Below are positions 1 through 13,000 of a DNA stretch of 64,000 bases, in pieces (positions within the stretch are counted from its first letter, which is position 1; each line of letters begins with the position of its first letter). The stretch is taken from assembly GCA_009746045.1 (NCBI GenBank), contig RPFO01000026.1:3343108-3407107 (forward strand), read 5' to 3'. The DNA comes from Mesostigma viride (lineage: Eukaryota > Streptophyta > Mesostigmatophyceae > Mesostigmatales > Mesostigmataceae). The notes beneath the pieces were generated by a model. It saw nothing but the letters and a program-made list of their open reading frames with translations, made no database searches and was not told where the DNA came from. The position numbers were made by a program, and so were the translations under genes.

Positions 1-2999
1 CCAGATGGATATCCAGCATATCAGGGGCTTGTATATATTGGTGGGGGTGGACAGGTTCAGCAGATACAGGCTGATAGACGTTCTGCCTGGTATGCAGGAG
101 CACCACTTGTTGTTGGGTATGAAGGCCCTGATCCCAGGCTTTGGGGTGTGCAAGAGTGTGCAGGCAGACTTGCAGTTTGACTGTTTGCTCAAGCATCAGG
201 ACCAGCTGCCTTGTAAGCTGGTAGTAGTCCCCAGGGAGAGTCATGGGCAGCAAGGGGCTGTAGAGAGATCCATACGTGAAGTGAAGACAGTGGTGCTAGC
301 AGCAGAGTCAGTGCCACTTGTGGCATCTGCCTTAGAGAGGGCAGCCTGGTGTAAGGGGATAGAAGAGCAGCTGAACCACAGGGTTAACTATTACTTTGAT
401 GGTGTGGCTGTCTCTCCCCTGGCCCTGCAGTATAGCTTGTTGCCTGAGAACGTGGTGCAGGCCAGTCTTAGGAAGGCAGATAGGTTATTTGCCCAGCTGA
501 GACGTAAGGACAAGAACTGGAATGTGCTGAGGCCTCAGGTGGGGCTGAAGGTCAGGATGTGGAAGGAACCATCTATTCCAGGCAAGCGGGGGAAGTGGCA
601 GGATGGGGTTGTCACTCGTGTGGAAGAAGCTAACAGATCTTGCCTGGTGGCTTTGGAAAAGGATCCAAGGCACGTGTACAGGTTGTCCTGGGCTCATGTC
701 AAGGAAAGAAGGCCACATGCAATCTGGCCTGCAGACGGGCCAGGCCCTCCCAGCTGGGTTGAGGAGCCAGGCCAGAGCCAGGCAGCAGCAGCTAACAATC
801 CTCTGGTGGTGGATGATGGTCTGTCCCTGCTGGAAGATGACGAGCAGGAGGCTGCTGAAGCAACTGTCACAAGGCCAGAGGGGACGGGGCAGCCACCTAA
901 GGCCCGGGGGCCTCTCATGGCGGACGTCATCCGAGCACTCATGCGCAGCAAACATGATCCCAAGGTATCCAAGCTCACGGGGTGGGGGTCGTGCTGGGCA
1001 GCTACAATGGAGGTAGATACCAACTCACAGGTGTCTGTCATCAGGGAAGAGGATGCTGTAGGCTTACAGATGTCCCATCCCAGTTGCCTTGCTGTGTCTG
1101 ATTTCTCAGGAAAGGTGTCCATGAAGATCCTTGGGGAAGTGAGTGTGCCTATCTTAGGGGTGCCCACCACGTTCTGTGTGGTAGAGGGCTATCAGGGGCC
1201 TGCCATTCTGGGTCAGAACTTCTTGTGCATGCCAGGGGTTACTTTGACCTCTGATGAGTTGGCACTAGAAGGCAGGGGCAGCCTCCCCCTTGAAAGATAT
1301 CACTATTCCCAGGGTCTTGCAGTGAAGGCGGAGTCAGCCAGCTGAGGGTCCTCAAGGTCAGGAGCCCATAGCTGAGGACTGTTGATAATCCCAACCACCT
1401 TTGATCCAAGGCAGTTAGGGGTAAACAGGTACCAGATAGCTGCTCACAGTCCTATTCCCTGGCGCCAGCTAGTCGAGATGATGCAAAGCCCCAAGATGGC
1501 TAAGGCATGGACTCTTGGCTTTGTTGCTTCTGGGCATGAGTGGATAGTTTCCAACTGTGCAGAACCTGTGGATGAGCTGCCAGAAGTTCACCAGCTGCTC
1601 AGATTGATGTTTGTCCTCAAGCTCAAGGAGGTGATGGTGTCCAGGTGCCACATGTCAGACCAGTTGTAACCGAGTATCATGGCACTGGCCAGTTGTTAGA
1701 TGAGGAGCTCTATACTCCAGGGATGCTGCATGACACGTGGAGGATTCTGCTGTGTATATTTCTGTCTTTTCTGGTTAAGGGTGTGCCCTATAGCTCTGTG
1801 CTGATTGATTTCAAGAGGGCTTTTCTCAAGGGTGACCAAGATCAGGCTAGGCAGACTTGGAGAGATATCCCTCCTTTCTTTGTGACTGTACCTGCTGTAT
1901 GGAGAGCAGAGATAAAGGCCAGGTACCTGAGAATTCTGAAAGGGTTGGAAGGTCTCAGGTCCAGTCCCATTATCTCTGGAGAAAGAGCCTAGAGAAATTC
2001 TTGAAGAATACTTGTGGGTTTTCTGTGTCTCCAGTGGATCCCTGTTTGTTCCAAGGGTCCCACAATGGCCTTCCTGTCTTTGCCTCACTGCATGGTGATG
2101 ACCTGCATCTCATAGGTCCACCAGACTGGGTTGAGGCTGTCTTGGCTAAGATCCAGAAGCGGTTTGAGCTGGGTAAGATACAGCACATGGTGGAGAATGA
2201 GCCTATGGTCTTCTGTGGCATGCAGGCTACGTTGTTCCAAGCCAAGGGCTCGTGGTTCATCAGGATGGAGGGTGGTAAGGACTACCCACAGCAGATTGTA
2301 GATGCATTGCAGGAGCCCATCACGCAGGCTAGGTGTGCTACCATCAGGGGCATGCTGGCATGGCTTGCAAGTATATGTGCCCCTGACTTGCTGGTTCTGA
2401 GTCGACTTACTGATTCCCAGCTGGTTGAGGTGGGTGCTGAGAGTGTGGTGCAGGCTGTCATGATGTCTCCCCCTCTCATACTGGGTCCTGTGGATTTGTA
2501 CAAGCCCCTTGACATGGTTCTCTATGTGGACAGTTCTATGGACAATAGGAAGGTCACAGAGGTCAGGGGCAGGGCAGCAGCATTAGTTACCCTGGAGCAA
2601 GATCACACCTCACTTGTTACCTGGTACAGTCGGTTGCAGAACAGGGTTACACCCAGCAGTGATATTGCTGAGTGCAGGGCAATCTGTGAAGGGCTGCATA
2701 CTGCTCTTTACTTGAGGGAGCTCTTCTACCAGCTATGTCAAGTGGCTTCCTGTAGGTTGCAGCTGCACACACTGGTGAGGACTGATAGCATGGGCATGGT
2801 GCAATTTGTGCACAGGCAGCTGGCCAGAAGCAGGGACCTTGACTACTTGTTGCTCAAGGAGATGTCCTACCTAGCTCACATTGAACATGTGCCTGGTGTG
2901 GACAACCCTGCAGATGCCCTCACCAAGCTGGAGGAGTCGGCGGAGAGGCAGTACCCCCTGCTCCGTGGGCTCATGGACCCCTTACACGGGCGGCCATAG
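1..2999 (+). pseudogene. pol of element A: integrase, retropepsin-like, RT, RNase H (frameshifted)
   Basis: The first segment (to 1345) starts inside the integrase core. The catalytic triad is D in DIQHIRG, D in QADLQF (about 167) and E in GAVERSI (about 265). A retropepsin-like domain follows, with VDTNSQVSVI near 1012 and AILGQNFL near 1205. RT continues from about 1380: copia-like FKRAFLKGD near 1810, DPCLF near 2040 and the catalytic HGDDLHLI near 2093. RNase H follows (YVDSSMD near 2525, AECRAICEG near 2670, TDSMGMV near 2785, NPADALTKL near 2910) and ends at the TAG at 2997-2999. Frame breaks occur near 1335, 1390, 1640 and 1972, mostly one-base losses plus one two-base gain (CT). The domain order differs from both copia and gypsy. 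Confidence 0.85.
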
Positions 3000-4013
3000 A
3001 GACCAGGCCTTGCTTCAGCTTGGGTGTCCCCAGTGGGCTGCTTGACCAAAGTACCAAGTGGTGACTGGTGCTTACTGGTTGACAGCCGGTCCTTCAGGGT
3101 TAGGTACACCCTCCTGGACAGGAGTTGGTGTGGAATGTCACTCCTACCAGCTGAGAATCATGCCTGGCCCTCCCCATGGGGTTCAGAAGAGTCGCCAGGA
3201 CTTAAGTCGACGCCTTTGGCCTCAAACAGTTAGGCCATGCAAGGGCAACCCGAATGCTGGTTCTTACAGGTTGCTGTATATATGTTTTCTAGTGCTTGTT
3301 TCCAACCTGTTGCTAATAAAGAACCTGGTTGTGTGACCATGTGGAACATGGTTGCCAGGGAGCCACATTCTGGGTTATATAATGCTTGATGAATAAAACA
3401 TAATCATGTCATGTCATTCTCATGTTGTTCTCATGGTTGTACTGTTTCTCTTGTGTAAAGTTCCAGGTCACCTTTAAACCTGGAGGTTGGGGTGGGGTTC
3501 AATTCCCCAGCAGAGCCACAGCCTGGCATGAGTGATTCCTGGGCTTAACACCCAGTGAAGACATGGGCTCCCCAATAAGGCAGTATTTGTATAGGTGCTA
3601 CCTGAGTCTCTTTGAGCTTAAAAGGGACAGGCTGGCCAAGGCGGGCGCCATAAGAACGGGCGCCTGTGATAACTGTGAAAGATCAGGAACTCACAATAGT
3701 ACGTTCTTGGCATCCTGTAATCCCAGCCATTGGACTAGGTAATGTGCCTTGACTTTAATCTAGCACCAAGTTCCCAAGGAAAGGTTGGGAGCTGACCAAG
3801 GGGTCAGGGGATAACCTGGGGTGACCTCTGATTCACTGGCCAGTACACCTAGCCTGGTCCAAGGGCAGATATGTTGTTACCCAAAGGAGGCAGGAACCTG
3901 GGCCCTCAAAGGTCTGATCAACCTCAAGGGACCAAGCGGTCTGTGGCTGAGTGGGCACAAGCAAGGTTAGGCTTGTTTCAAACTGGTCCAGCTCCAAAAG
4001 AAGAAAGGGTTGG
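3000..4013 (+). other. 3' UTR and polypurine tract of element A
   Basis: Non-coding. It holds AATAAA-type signals near 3315 and 3390, and a tRNA T-arm-like stretch at 3496-3506 (GGTTCAATTCC inside paired G and C runs). Two GGGCGCC motifs lie at 3643 and 3658. A purine-rich tract, AAAAGAAGAAAGGG, precedes TTGG and the LTR. The same order of motifs is seen in the 3' UTRs of A2 and I. Confidence 0.7.
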
Positions 4014-4635
4014 AGTTAGCATTTTGGGCAACCAATATGCTAAGTGGATGCAGTTTGGAAAGACCTTTCCAACGCCGTGCTGACCGCCTGAAACAGACAA
4101 GGGACGAGAAAGATATGAGGTCCCGAAGTCCTAGCCGTCCGTGGCCGACTAGGGTACAGTCCTCTGGTATAGTGGACAGGACACGTGGCAGGCCGTGCCT
4201 GCACAGGCTTAGCCTGACTATCACGTGACTGTGGTCCACGTAGACCAGAGGAGCAGCAGCCTGTGGCTGGTGGAATACAGGACTGGCACAGGTCTGCAAG
4301 GATACTAGGCCTTGCAGGCTTGTGACAGGTCCTGTACTTCCTAGGTTGCAGAGTCTAGGCAAATCCAGTTCGTCCTGGCTCTGCACTGATGCCAGTGGAC
4401 GTTGAGGATTTGCTTGCCTGCCTGCACGTGCCTCGTCACGCCGATGGGAACGAGGAACAACGCAAAGGATATAGCTTGGTCATGGGGGATGACCAGCTAT
4501 CTTGGCAAGCACGAACCGAGGCTCCCACATTGGACGTGGAAACGCTCACCGTGGTCGTGGCTTGGTGCACGGGTTAAAAGGTTGCTGCCTTGCAACTTTG
4601 GCTCATCCCGTTGTGTGCGTGAGAGACCAGGAACT
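4014..4635 (+). repeat. 3' LTR of element A
   Basis: 622 bp, starting AGTTAGC and ending GGAACT, so the termini are AGTT/AACT. It aligns over its whole length with the A2 LTRs, for example the shared CAGGACACGTGGCAGGCC block near 4170. The 3' border is inferred from that alignment; the first bases beyond it still weakly resemble A2, so it is uncertain by about 20 bp. Confidence 0.75.
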
Positions 4636-4825
4636 CACAGTTCTGGCTGGTTGCTAACTCTCATAACTTTTACATCCGGGCATGAAATTTGGTCGGGTAA
4701 ATTGCAGTAGATGCGCCTTTTGATGACGAACACGATGATATAATTTTCAGCCGCCATCGCCCAAGATTTAGCGCAATATCAAAAAACGCAGCACAGGCAG
4801 GGTTCGTATTTTCCCGGAACCAGCT

Positions 4826-6154
4826 ATGGCAGAAACTCCGTCAACCGCCTCCCATACTCTCTCCGAGGGGGAGGCTTCAGCGCCCGACACGATTACGCAA
4901 CTAATTGCAGATGCGGAAACCATGGCGACGCAGCCCCCGGCCAGCGAGGCAGCCATTACCGCCTCCTCCAAGCGGCTTTGCGTCAACCCAGCCGACGAGA
5001 TGGATCGCCAGATCCTTCCGCCATCGTCTTCTATCGACACCCCCATTGACGACGCCACCGACGACGCTACCGACGACGCTGAGTTCGACCCAGCATCCTT
5101 CATGCCTGGCCAGGTTGTCGCCGAGCACCGGTTCTTTTCGCTTACCGCCGAGGAGGCGCAGGCTATCCTGCACCACCTGAAAACCAACGACATTCCAATC
5201 TATTTTCCCACGTCTGGCGATACCATTTCAGTGGACGAGCTTGCCGACATGGACGAGCCAGAGCTTCGACTTTCTGTTTTCCTGAGCCACGCGCAGGCCC
5301 CTTGCCTCCGGGCACTCTTTGCCGCTTTCAAGGACGCCGAGCACGGCACCGCCAACACCCCCGATGCTTCCCCGGAAGCAGACCTGCACAAGCTCAATAA
5401 GAAAGTCGCAGACATGGCTGCCCAAATCGGCGCCTTGTCCACCGCTATCCGTCGAGACACTGCTGAGCTCCACTCCAGCATTGCCGAGGTCAAGGCCGCC
5501 CTGACCAGCCAGTGCCCCAGCCAGCCGCCCCCGCACCCACCATCTACGCTAACATGGTGAAACAGACAGACATTGCCAACCTGATGGAGGATGCTGCACG
5601 CAGGGGGGCTGCAGCCCACAAGACTGCTGTCGAGGAGGACCAGCGCTCACGCAGTATAGTGGTCCGGTATTTCCAGGTCGCGCAGCAGCCAGAAACGGAC
5701 CTGATGCTAGCGCAACGCCTGTACCACAGCCTCATCGTGGGCCGGCTGCATGCATCTGGGCAACGAACGCATCCGCATTGAGTCGGCAGCCTGGATGGCG
5801 GGCCAGCCTGGCCCCATCCGGGTGACCTTCGCGAATGTGGCCAGCAAGGTGAAGGTACTCCAGGCCCGCAAGCTCCTAGGTGGGAGAAACGCGCCGAGCC
5901 TCGACGACCTCCTCTCCCCGGCCCAGCTAGTAATCAAGAACGGTCTGCTGGGCAGCGACGTGGCGATCCAGCCCAGGCATGAAGGCCAGAAGGTCTACGT
6001 CCGCCTCGTCCACGACACCCCCGTGCTCTTCATCAACGGCAAGCGCACGGATGTGCAGGCTCCTAACAAGCGGCACAAGCCGGGCCATACCAGGCCCGCC
6101 CCAGCTGCGTCATCATCGTCTACGCACGTCCCGGGTATGGATGGCGCCCGGTAA
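4826..6154 (+). pseudogene. LINE ORF1 (coiled-coil RNA-binding protein, frameshifted)
   Basis: It starts at ATG 4826, after a leader that is also found inverted at 18605-18960. The first frame runs 244 codons: a Ser/Thr/Ala-rich N-terminus, an acidic TDDATDDAEFD stretch, then a heptad-like segment around residues 185-225 (LHKLNKKVADMAAQIGAL), a probable trimerising coiled coil. It continues in another frame (about 5512-5781) and then 5750-6154, where IRVTFANVASKVKVLQARK resembles the C-terminal nucleic-acid-binding region of L1-type ORF1 proteins. A one-base loss at the proline-coding C run near 5520 and another indel near 5745 break it. L1-like identity is inference; no CCHC knuckle is visible. 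Confidence 0.65.
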
Positions 6155-6229
6155 GGGCACACCCTCGCGGCCTCGCGGTACAATAGGCTTTGGGCATAGC
6201 CTTTAATAAACAAGCCCCTTTCCATCCTC

Positions 6230-7630
6230 ATGTCGCACCGTGCGAGCATGATTAGGATGCAAGGTCGCCAGGCACGCCACGGTCAACCTTCCCGCCAATT
6301 TACCAGCCACACACGCCTCTTGGCCCGCCTTGAGCGGGATGAGGCCCTGTCGACACGCCGGCGACCCCAGCCAGGACGGAGACGACGCATATCCGCCCTG
6401 AAAGAAAGACTCCATGCGTTGACAAGCATTAGCCCCAATCGCCACCCTCCCCCTCCCTCCCCCCCACCCCCCCCACCCCCACCTCCAGCACTACCCTTCT
6501 CCACCCCCACCCCCACCCCCACCCCCACCCCCCCGCTAATAGGGCAACGGCCCATTCTGGGTATTGCAAGCCCAGTTCTGGGTATTGTGCGCACCCTCCC
6601 TGCAGATCCTTCTACGAGCGGCGGCACCCCAGCACGCCAACGCGTCGACGAGCTGATCGCCTTGTGCGCGGACAACAAGATCGCCGTCCTCGGGGTCCAG
6701 GAGCACCGACGCACCGTTGACCCTCAGCACGGGGTCAACACTCTGCTGGTCGACGACCTGCGTGCGGGCTGGCGGTTCCACTATGGTGGCGGCGACGCGC
6801 CGGGCCAAGGTGGTGTGGGCCTCTTGTGCTCGCCGGCAGCATCAGAGCAGCTCCAGTCCATCGTGCTGCGGTCCCCGCGTGTGCTAGTGGCCACTTTTTC
6901 GGCCACTGAGGGCCATTGACACCACACGCTAACCGTTATCGTGGGATATGCACCACATGCGGGTCGAGCTCAGGCGGAACGTGAGGCCTTCTTCGACGCC
7001 CTCAAGGAGGAGGAGGCTAACAATGATCCCAGCTCGGCACTTCCTGCATGGTTATGCTGCTCGACGCCAACGCCACGCTGCCAGTTGGCACTGGGGGCGC
7101 TCAGTATTCCCCACCCAACACGACAGCCAACGGTAACACGCCTTTATTTGCGAATCTGCTGGCAGAATCTGCGCTGGTTGCATGCATTGAATGCTTCTTT
7201 CGCACGCCCCGCTGAGCAGCTGGCCACCTTTTTTGGGCCGTCGGATCGGGTGGTGTGCCTTGACTATGTCTGCATACGTCGGGCTCAGCGCCCCTCAGTT
7301 GTCGATGCTCGCGTCCTGCAAGATTCTGTCAGCACGGTGGAATCTGATCATCGTCTCGTGCTCGCTCGCATCAGATTGCGGTTTCCTGGGGCGAAACCGT
7401 CGCGACGGCTGGCACCTCAGCCAGATCTGAAGGTGCTCTGGATTGTGCTGAAGGATGCCGACAAGATGTCAGCAGCAGAGCAGGCCGCTATGTCGCACAG
7501 GGATGATTTCCTGGCCGTATTCGACGCTTGGGGCAGCCGACAGCAGTTACACGCCATTCCGCCGCCGGGGGATATTTCAGTGATCCTCCGTGGTGTCGCC
7601 GCCAAGTATCGCCTGGCTGCCCGCACCCTC
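6230..7630 (+). pseudogene. LINE ORF2, endonuclease half
   Basis: Encodes the apurinic-type endonuclease that nicks target DNA. After a basic N-terminus and a Pro-rich, Thr/Pro-repeat linker (6440-6530) come RVDELIALCADNKIAVLGV followed by QEHR (catalytic Glu region), then GGVGLLCSP. A stop at 6919 breaks the frame. The next segment, from 6941, has YAPHAG with EREAFFDAL and, near 7345, SDHRLVLARI, the catalytic SDH box. The frame is then cut by LTR element B at 7631 and resumes at 16253. Confidence 0.75.
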
Positions 7631-8115
7631 AGTTAGTCTCCATGCTTTGCTGTAGACTAAGTCTCAAAGGCATTGTGAATACAGCGTATGAATAAGCCTT
7701 GTAAACCTACGTTGGTATGTGAATATAAATACCACGTGGGCTATGCAGATAGGAATGCTAGTCGAGTCGCATACGTTTCCCTAGATAGGTACTTTGGGTA
7801 CTGGGGTACGTGACAGATGTCAGTACCCAGCATACGTAGTGTCCTGTCATTGGACAGTACTAGAGTATCCTAGATATAGGGACCGTACTGCAGCGTGCAT
7901 TGATCTGTGATCACACGATGCAGTGACTAGACTGCGACCTGTCATCGTGCGGCCTCGGGCCAACGGTCTGCACCCAACGGTCACTGGCGGCGCAGCCAGT
8001 GAGAGGAACGTTGATAAAGGGTAAACCTATTTTCTAATGAACCAAGCAATTCATTGCTCACAGCATACAGTGTTCTCAAGCAATATATCACGTCGTTCAT
8101 TTCTCATTCCTAACT
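7631..8115 (+). repeat. 5' LTR of element B
   Basis: Starts AGTTAGTCTCC and ends TTCCTAACT. A TATA-like TATAAATA lies near 7724. It repeats at 15267-15751 with the same length. No TGG-type primer site follows; the next bases are TGAATTTTATAAACGCTC. Confidence 0.92.
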
Positions 8116-9372
8116 TGAATTTTATAAACGCTCTTCAGCAACATCAAACTCAACAACGGTTCAAACCGGCACTGGAAAAAAAAAAAAAAAAAAAAGAAAA
8201 GAGAAAAAGAAACTATATCTTGGGGACGACGATGATGATCAGCGTCGTCCGCCAGACAACAGGGCACCGGCTGATGTCGGTGCGCCTGCATGCAATAACA
8301 ACAAAACAAAAAGAAGACAAAGAAAAAGAAAACAAAAGAACAATTAACCATGACAATACCAGCCAGGTGGAGGGTCCGGCTGCCGCGAGGCAGTCCGAAC
8401 AACCCCCCTCCCCTGTGCGCCAGCCGGTGGCGGAGCCGGTTCCCCTACGGGGCACCGACCAACCCTCTTCCCCGGCGGCTGCGACAGCAGCACCCACTGC
8501 TGGAGCAGCCATGGCGGCGGCAATGCGGCAGGAAAACAACCCCCCAGGAGGCACCGGCCCGCGCCGGCCCCTGGGGCTTCCAGCGTAAGCAAGTCCGTTG
8601 CTTTCTTTCCTCATGCATGCTCTGATATAATGCTCAAGAGCGGTGGCTATCTTTTAAACATATCATAACCAAACAGAAAGCTATCGCTGCAGCATGAGGA
8701 GCATAGAAACGCTCCAGCTGTTATGTGATAAAAGCACTCCTGGCCTATCCCCATCGCCGGCGGTGGGCGGCCTGGGCTGGACGGCATATGCAACGATACA
8801 AGTATCACAGTCCACCCCAACGTGAGTTATCTGAATGAATGTCATGTCTTTTGAACGCAGATCTCCCCATTTTATTTGGGATGAGTGTAAGGGTATTGTT
8901 GCTTTCTATGGCAGCACAGCCTCTACCCTCTATGGAGACTGTTGATCCTCTCTATGTCAGGGCTGAGGGCCCTTAATCAAACCCACTGCTGTCAACTCCC
9001 TAGACATGGAGCTTGCCAAGCAGCCGCACGTAATCAATAACGCATGCAGTAGTGGCAGAAGCCATTACCAAACGCATGTACTTGCGGGTAAAGACCTGGC
9101 TGGTGCTGACGCTCACCGGGAGGCAATAACAAGAAACACTAACAGAAAACAAACAAACAAACAAAACTGTTACCAAACCATGGTTGGTGTTGAGGCAGCA
9201 CAGAGAGATACTGTCCTCTCACTACAAACAAACAAACGAAACGGTTCCCAAGCCATGGTTGGTGTTGAGGCAGCACAGCTACTGTCCTCTCATTACAAGC
9301 AAACAAACGAAAATGTTACCAAACCATGGTGGGTTTTGAGGCAGCAAAGATACTGTCCTCTCAATCAATACA
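8116..9372 (+). other. Leader and pre-gag/gag remnant of element B
   Basis: No intact gene. It includes an 18-A run near 8176, an Ala/Pro-rich open stretch to 8588 that may be a decayed pre-gag ORF, and then, at 9165-9370, three imperfect tandem units of about 75 bp (ACCAAACCATGG, GAGGCAGCA, ACTGTCCTC). Part of that unit, GAGGCAGCAAC...ACTGTCCTC, recurs within coding sequence near 9755. The main Gag domain is not recognisable. Confidence 0.4.
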
Positions 9373-10049
9373 ATGAACAAACAAGAAAAGCTGCGATTAA
9401 TTAACAATAACAATACCAACAACATGCCCTCACAGGGCAATAACAACAACAACAACCGGCCCCAACAGGGCAACAACAACAACAACAATAGGCAACCTGG
9501 CAACCCTGGAAGGGTCAGGTGCCTGAGGTGCTTCCAGACGGGGCACAGCCGCAACCAGTGCAACCACAACCCTACACTGGTCAACAATGTGGATCTCTGC
9601 CCAGGCTGCCACTACACGAGGCACAACCTGGCCAGCTCCAGGCAGCCGTGCAACAGGCCTCGCTACCCAAACAATGTGAGTTCTCTCACCTTGCTTACTC
9701 TGAGGATGATGATCTCATTACCATTGGGGATGGCAGCCAGGGCATAATTGATTTTGAGGCAGCAACCTTACTGTCCTCCCAACACCCTGTACTGGAACCT
9801 TACATAAAAGCACTAACCCCTACTGTTGACAACTCCATAGATATCAAGGAGCTTGCTCATCAGCTGCACCTAGCCATGGGTCATGAAACAGTGGCTGAGG
9901 AACTGGCCAGACGGCTGGGGGGTAGTAGCATGGGAAAACAACTCAGGAATGCAGTAAAACTGGCTAGACAACACTGTCAAGAATGTCAGTTCAATAGCCC
10001 CAAACCTCAAAAATGGCATACTGCAACTCCTTCCACCACTAGGGCATGA
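9373..10049 (+). pseudogene. Gag zinc-knuckle tail and INT zinc finger of element B
   Basis: An Asn/Gln-rich stretch (AAC repeats) leads into two cysteine motifs near 9515-9645: CLRCFQTGHSRNQC (CX2CX4HX4C) and a second CPGC...H...C. The frame then shifts near 9680 to EFSHLAYSEDDD, followed by an HHCC integrase finger (HLAMGH near 9866 and CQEC near 9977). It stops at 10049, just before the integrase core. Element C has the same double-knuckle layout in one unbroken ORF. Confidence 0.7.
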
Positions 10050-13000
10050 TAGTGGGGGATGTGATGCACATCAACAAAGATGTCCAACCCTACCTGATCC
10101 TAAAAGATTCATGGTCCAGGTTCACAGTAATGGAACCCCTACCTGGCATGTCTGCAGGGCAGCTACGTGTTGCACTCATGATTGCTTTACCCAGATTCTA
10201 CCCAGTTGACAGAATTTTGCTTGATCAACAATTTTCTTGTCTGACTGACCTGGAAGGGTGTGAAGCAATAGAGATTGCTGGGCTGGAAGATCATGAGGGT
10301 CAGGGGGTCATTGAAAGAACCATCAGATCTGTCAAAACCCTACTAGCCAAAATCCTTCCAAGGATGCTACTTCAGGGGTCTATTGTGACAGGGCACTCTG
10401 GTGTCATGAAATGTGCACAACCCTAAACATGAGACCTGTCTTGCATGCCAAGTGGGGTGAAGTAATCCCAGCAGGCCTGCAGGCAGGTGTATATCCCCCA
10501 GAGGTGATAGCACTGTACAACACTGCACGTGCACAAACCTCAGCAAAACTGGCAGAAAAAGATAAAACCCATCCCAGGCCAGTATTCCAAAAAGGTGATC
10601 AAGTTCTCTATTACAAGGAAAACAGCTTTGGTAAGGTTGGAACTTGGCTAGGTCCAGTTACCATCCGTGGATTTACCAAAAACAGCAAGACCGTGGAGGT
10701 CAAGCACAATATCAATGGGAAGCGTCACAGGGTGAGCTGTCATAGAATTAAGAAGTATTATTCTCCCATGGCAGACGTGCCTGGGGAAGAGTCTTTAAGC
10801 ATGGACTCACTACTTCTATCTGGCAACTCCAGCATGCCCAGCAGTAGCCCTGAGCCACCAATTACTGCTGTTGACAGCACCACAGCACCCTCTGTGAACC
10901 CTTCCACCCTCAGTGAAGCCAGGCCCACTTCACAACCTGGGGATTGCTTAACCAGGCACGAGGTAGCTGGGTTGGAAGCATTAGCTCAGCCCCAAGGCAC
11001 CAAATTGTCTGCCAACCCTCCCGCTCTGAGGTCAAGATTGGCAGTCGCCTTGCAAGCATTACACAGGTCACATAAGCAACAAGCTGCTGTGGCCGAAGGG
11101 TTGGCAAAAGTCTCAGCTGTGTGCACTAGTCAGGACCCCTGGACCCTGGCAATAGACACTCAGGCACAGGTCAGTGTGATCAGTGCACAAGCCATCCCTG
11201 GTCTTGAGATTGCACCTTCATTTTGGGCACGGGTGCAGGATTTCTCAGGCCAAAGCTCACTGGATGTAGTGGGACAGGTGATGCTCCCTATACTTGGTAT
11301 TCAGACACCCTTCCAGGTGGTGGAGGGGTACTCTGGTAACACCTTGTTGGGGGAACCTTTTGTATCCTATCCTGGGGTGCTTATCTCAGCTAATGAGCTC
11401 AGTGTCACAGGGGTGGGTGCAGTTCCTCTGGACCACTTTAAAATCCCTCTCTCCAGTATTGTCCCTGGTATGGATGCTGTCATCAAGGCAGTCAACACTC
11501 AGTATGCACCAGGGGAGATCCCTGATCTGGACAAGTTAGTGCACAGCCAGTTCCTCCATCCCTCAGCCTTTGGGCTGGGTAAGTGGGACATAGCCATGCA
11601 CTCACCCCACCAAATCTCCCACGTCATACAAGAATGCAAAACACAAAAAGGGTTTACCAAGTGGCTGATGGCCATTGTCCACCAAGCCAGGCAGGAATGG
11701 GTCCTGCCCAACCCCAAAAACCCTCAATACAAACCTCCTGTCACCCCTTCATGGGACGTGCCAGAGGGAGCCAAAAAGCTCAGATTAAAATTTGTTCTCA
11801 AACAAAAACCACAAAAAGTGGGCTCCCCAATCTTCCATGCCAGACCATGTGTCACAGAATTAAAGGGGACATCCACACTGCCAAAAGGGGAAACCTACAC
11901 ACCTGGGCTGCAACAAACCTCACTCAGGATCATGCTCTCCCTATTCCTCCACAACCTCAATGCAGGCCAAGACTATGTCTGCAAAGCCACTGATATTAAA
12001 AGGGCCTTCCTCAGGGGGGACCCAGAAAAGGCTGAATCTGTGTGGAAAGGGAAGGTGTACGTGGTAGACACCCCAGCTGTGTGGAAACCTTACATTGATG
12101 AGCCCCACCTTATCATCAACATTGGGGTGGAAGGGCTTGTCAGTGCCCCAAAATTTTCAGAGACTCAGCAGAGGAAGTATTCAAAAAGCTCAAGGCCACG
12201 TATGATGACCTGGACCCATGCTTTTTTGTTGTACCCACCCCCTCTGGACTGCTGCTCTTTGTGTGGCATGGAGATGACCAACTCATTTGTGGGCCTAGAG
12301 CTGAGGTGGAAACATTTATTCAGCAGGTCCAGGAATCATATGAGATTGGCAAACAGGTGGAATTGAGCACAACCCCCATCCAGTTCTGTGGCATCATGTT
12401 GCAGCTGCATAGGCAGCCAGATCAGTGGGTCTGCTCTCTCTCCCCTCCTGCAGAATATATCCAAGATTGTCTAGATCTGCTGCAGGACAACTACCTCCCC
12501 TTACACATGTGTGCCACTGTTCAGGGCAAACTGGGGTGGTGGTCAGCCATCTGTGGGGCTCCCTTAGCTGTCATCAGCAGGGTCACCCATGATGTTCTAG
12601 TCAAGATAAAATGCAGTCACATCAGGAAGTTGGTCAATGACTGTCCCCCCCTCATCCTCCATGGCCTGAATCTGATGGAAGACATCCACATCCAATGTGT
12701 CATGGACAGCTCCATGGAGAGCAGAACAATCAATCAGATGGGGGCACGGGAATCAGGGCTGTTTTTTCTCACCAACAGGTCAGATTACATGTCCCTCACT
12801 TCCTGGTACAGCAGGCTACACCGCAGAAAACCTGGCAGCAGCAACTCAGCTGAATGTCGTGCTGTGGTGTCTGCTGCATTGCATGCTCGTTCCCTGCAGC
12901 ACATGCTCACCTGGCTACAAACCCAGGCAGGCAGCACATGCAATGTCATCTCACATCTCTACACTGACAGCTTTTCAGTGATCAGTTTTCTAACCAAGAA

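Larger units (their letters stand above)
1..4635 (+). mobile_element. LTR retrotransposon A, 3' part (INT-PR-RT-RH clade)
   Basis: The left end lies outside the window. The visible part contains the integrase core, a retropepsin-like domain, RT and RNase H, then a 1-kb 3' UTR, a purine-rich tract and an LTR. It is closely related to element A2 (41989-63329) at protein level and in its 3' UTR and LTR, but is a separate copy, broken by several frameshifts. The sequence after 4635 changes to a LINE. Confidence 0.85.
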
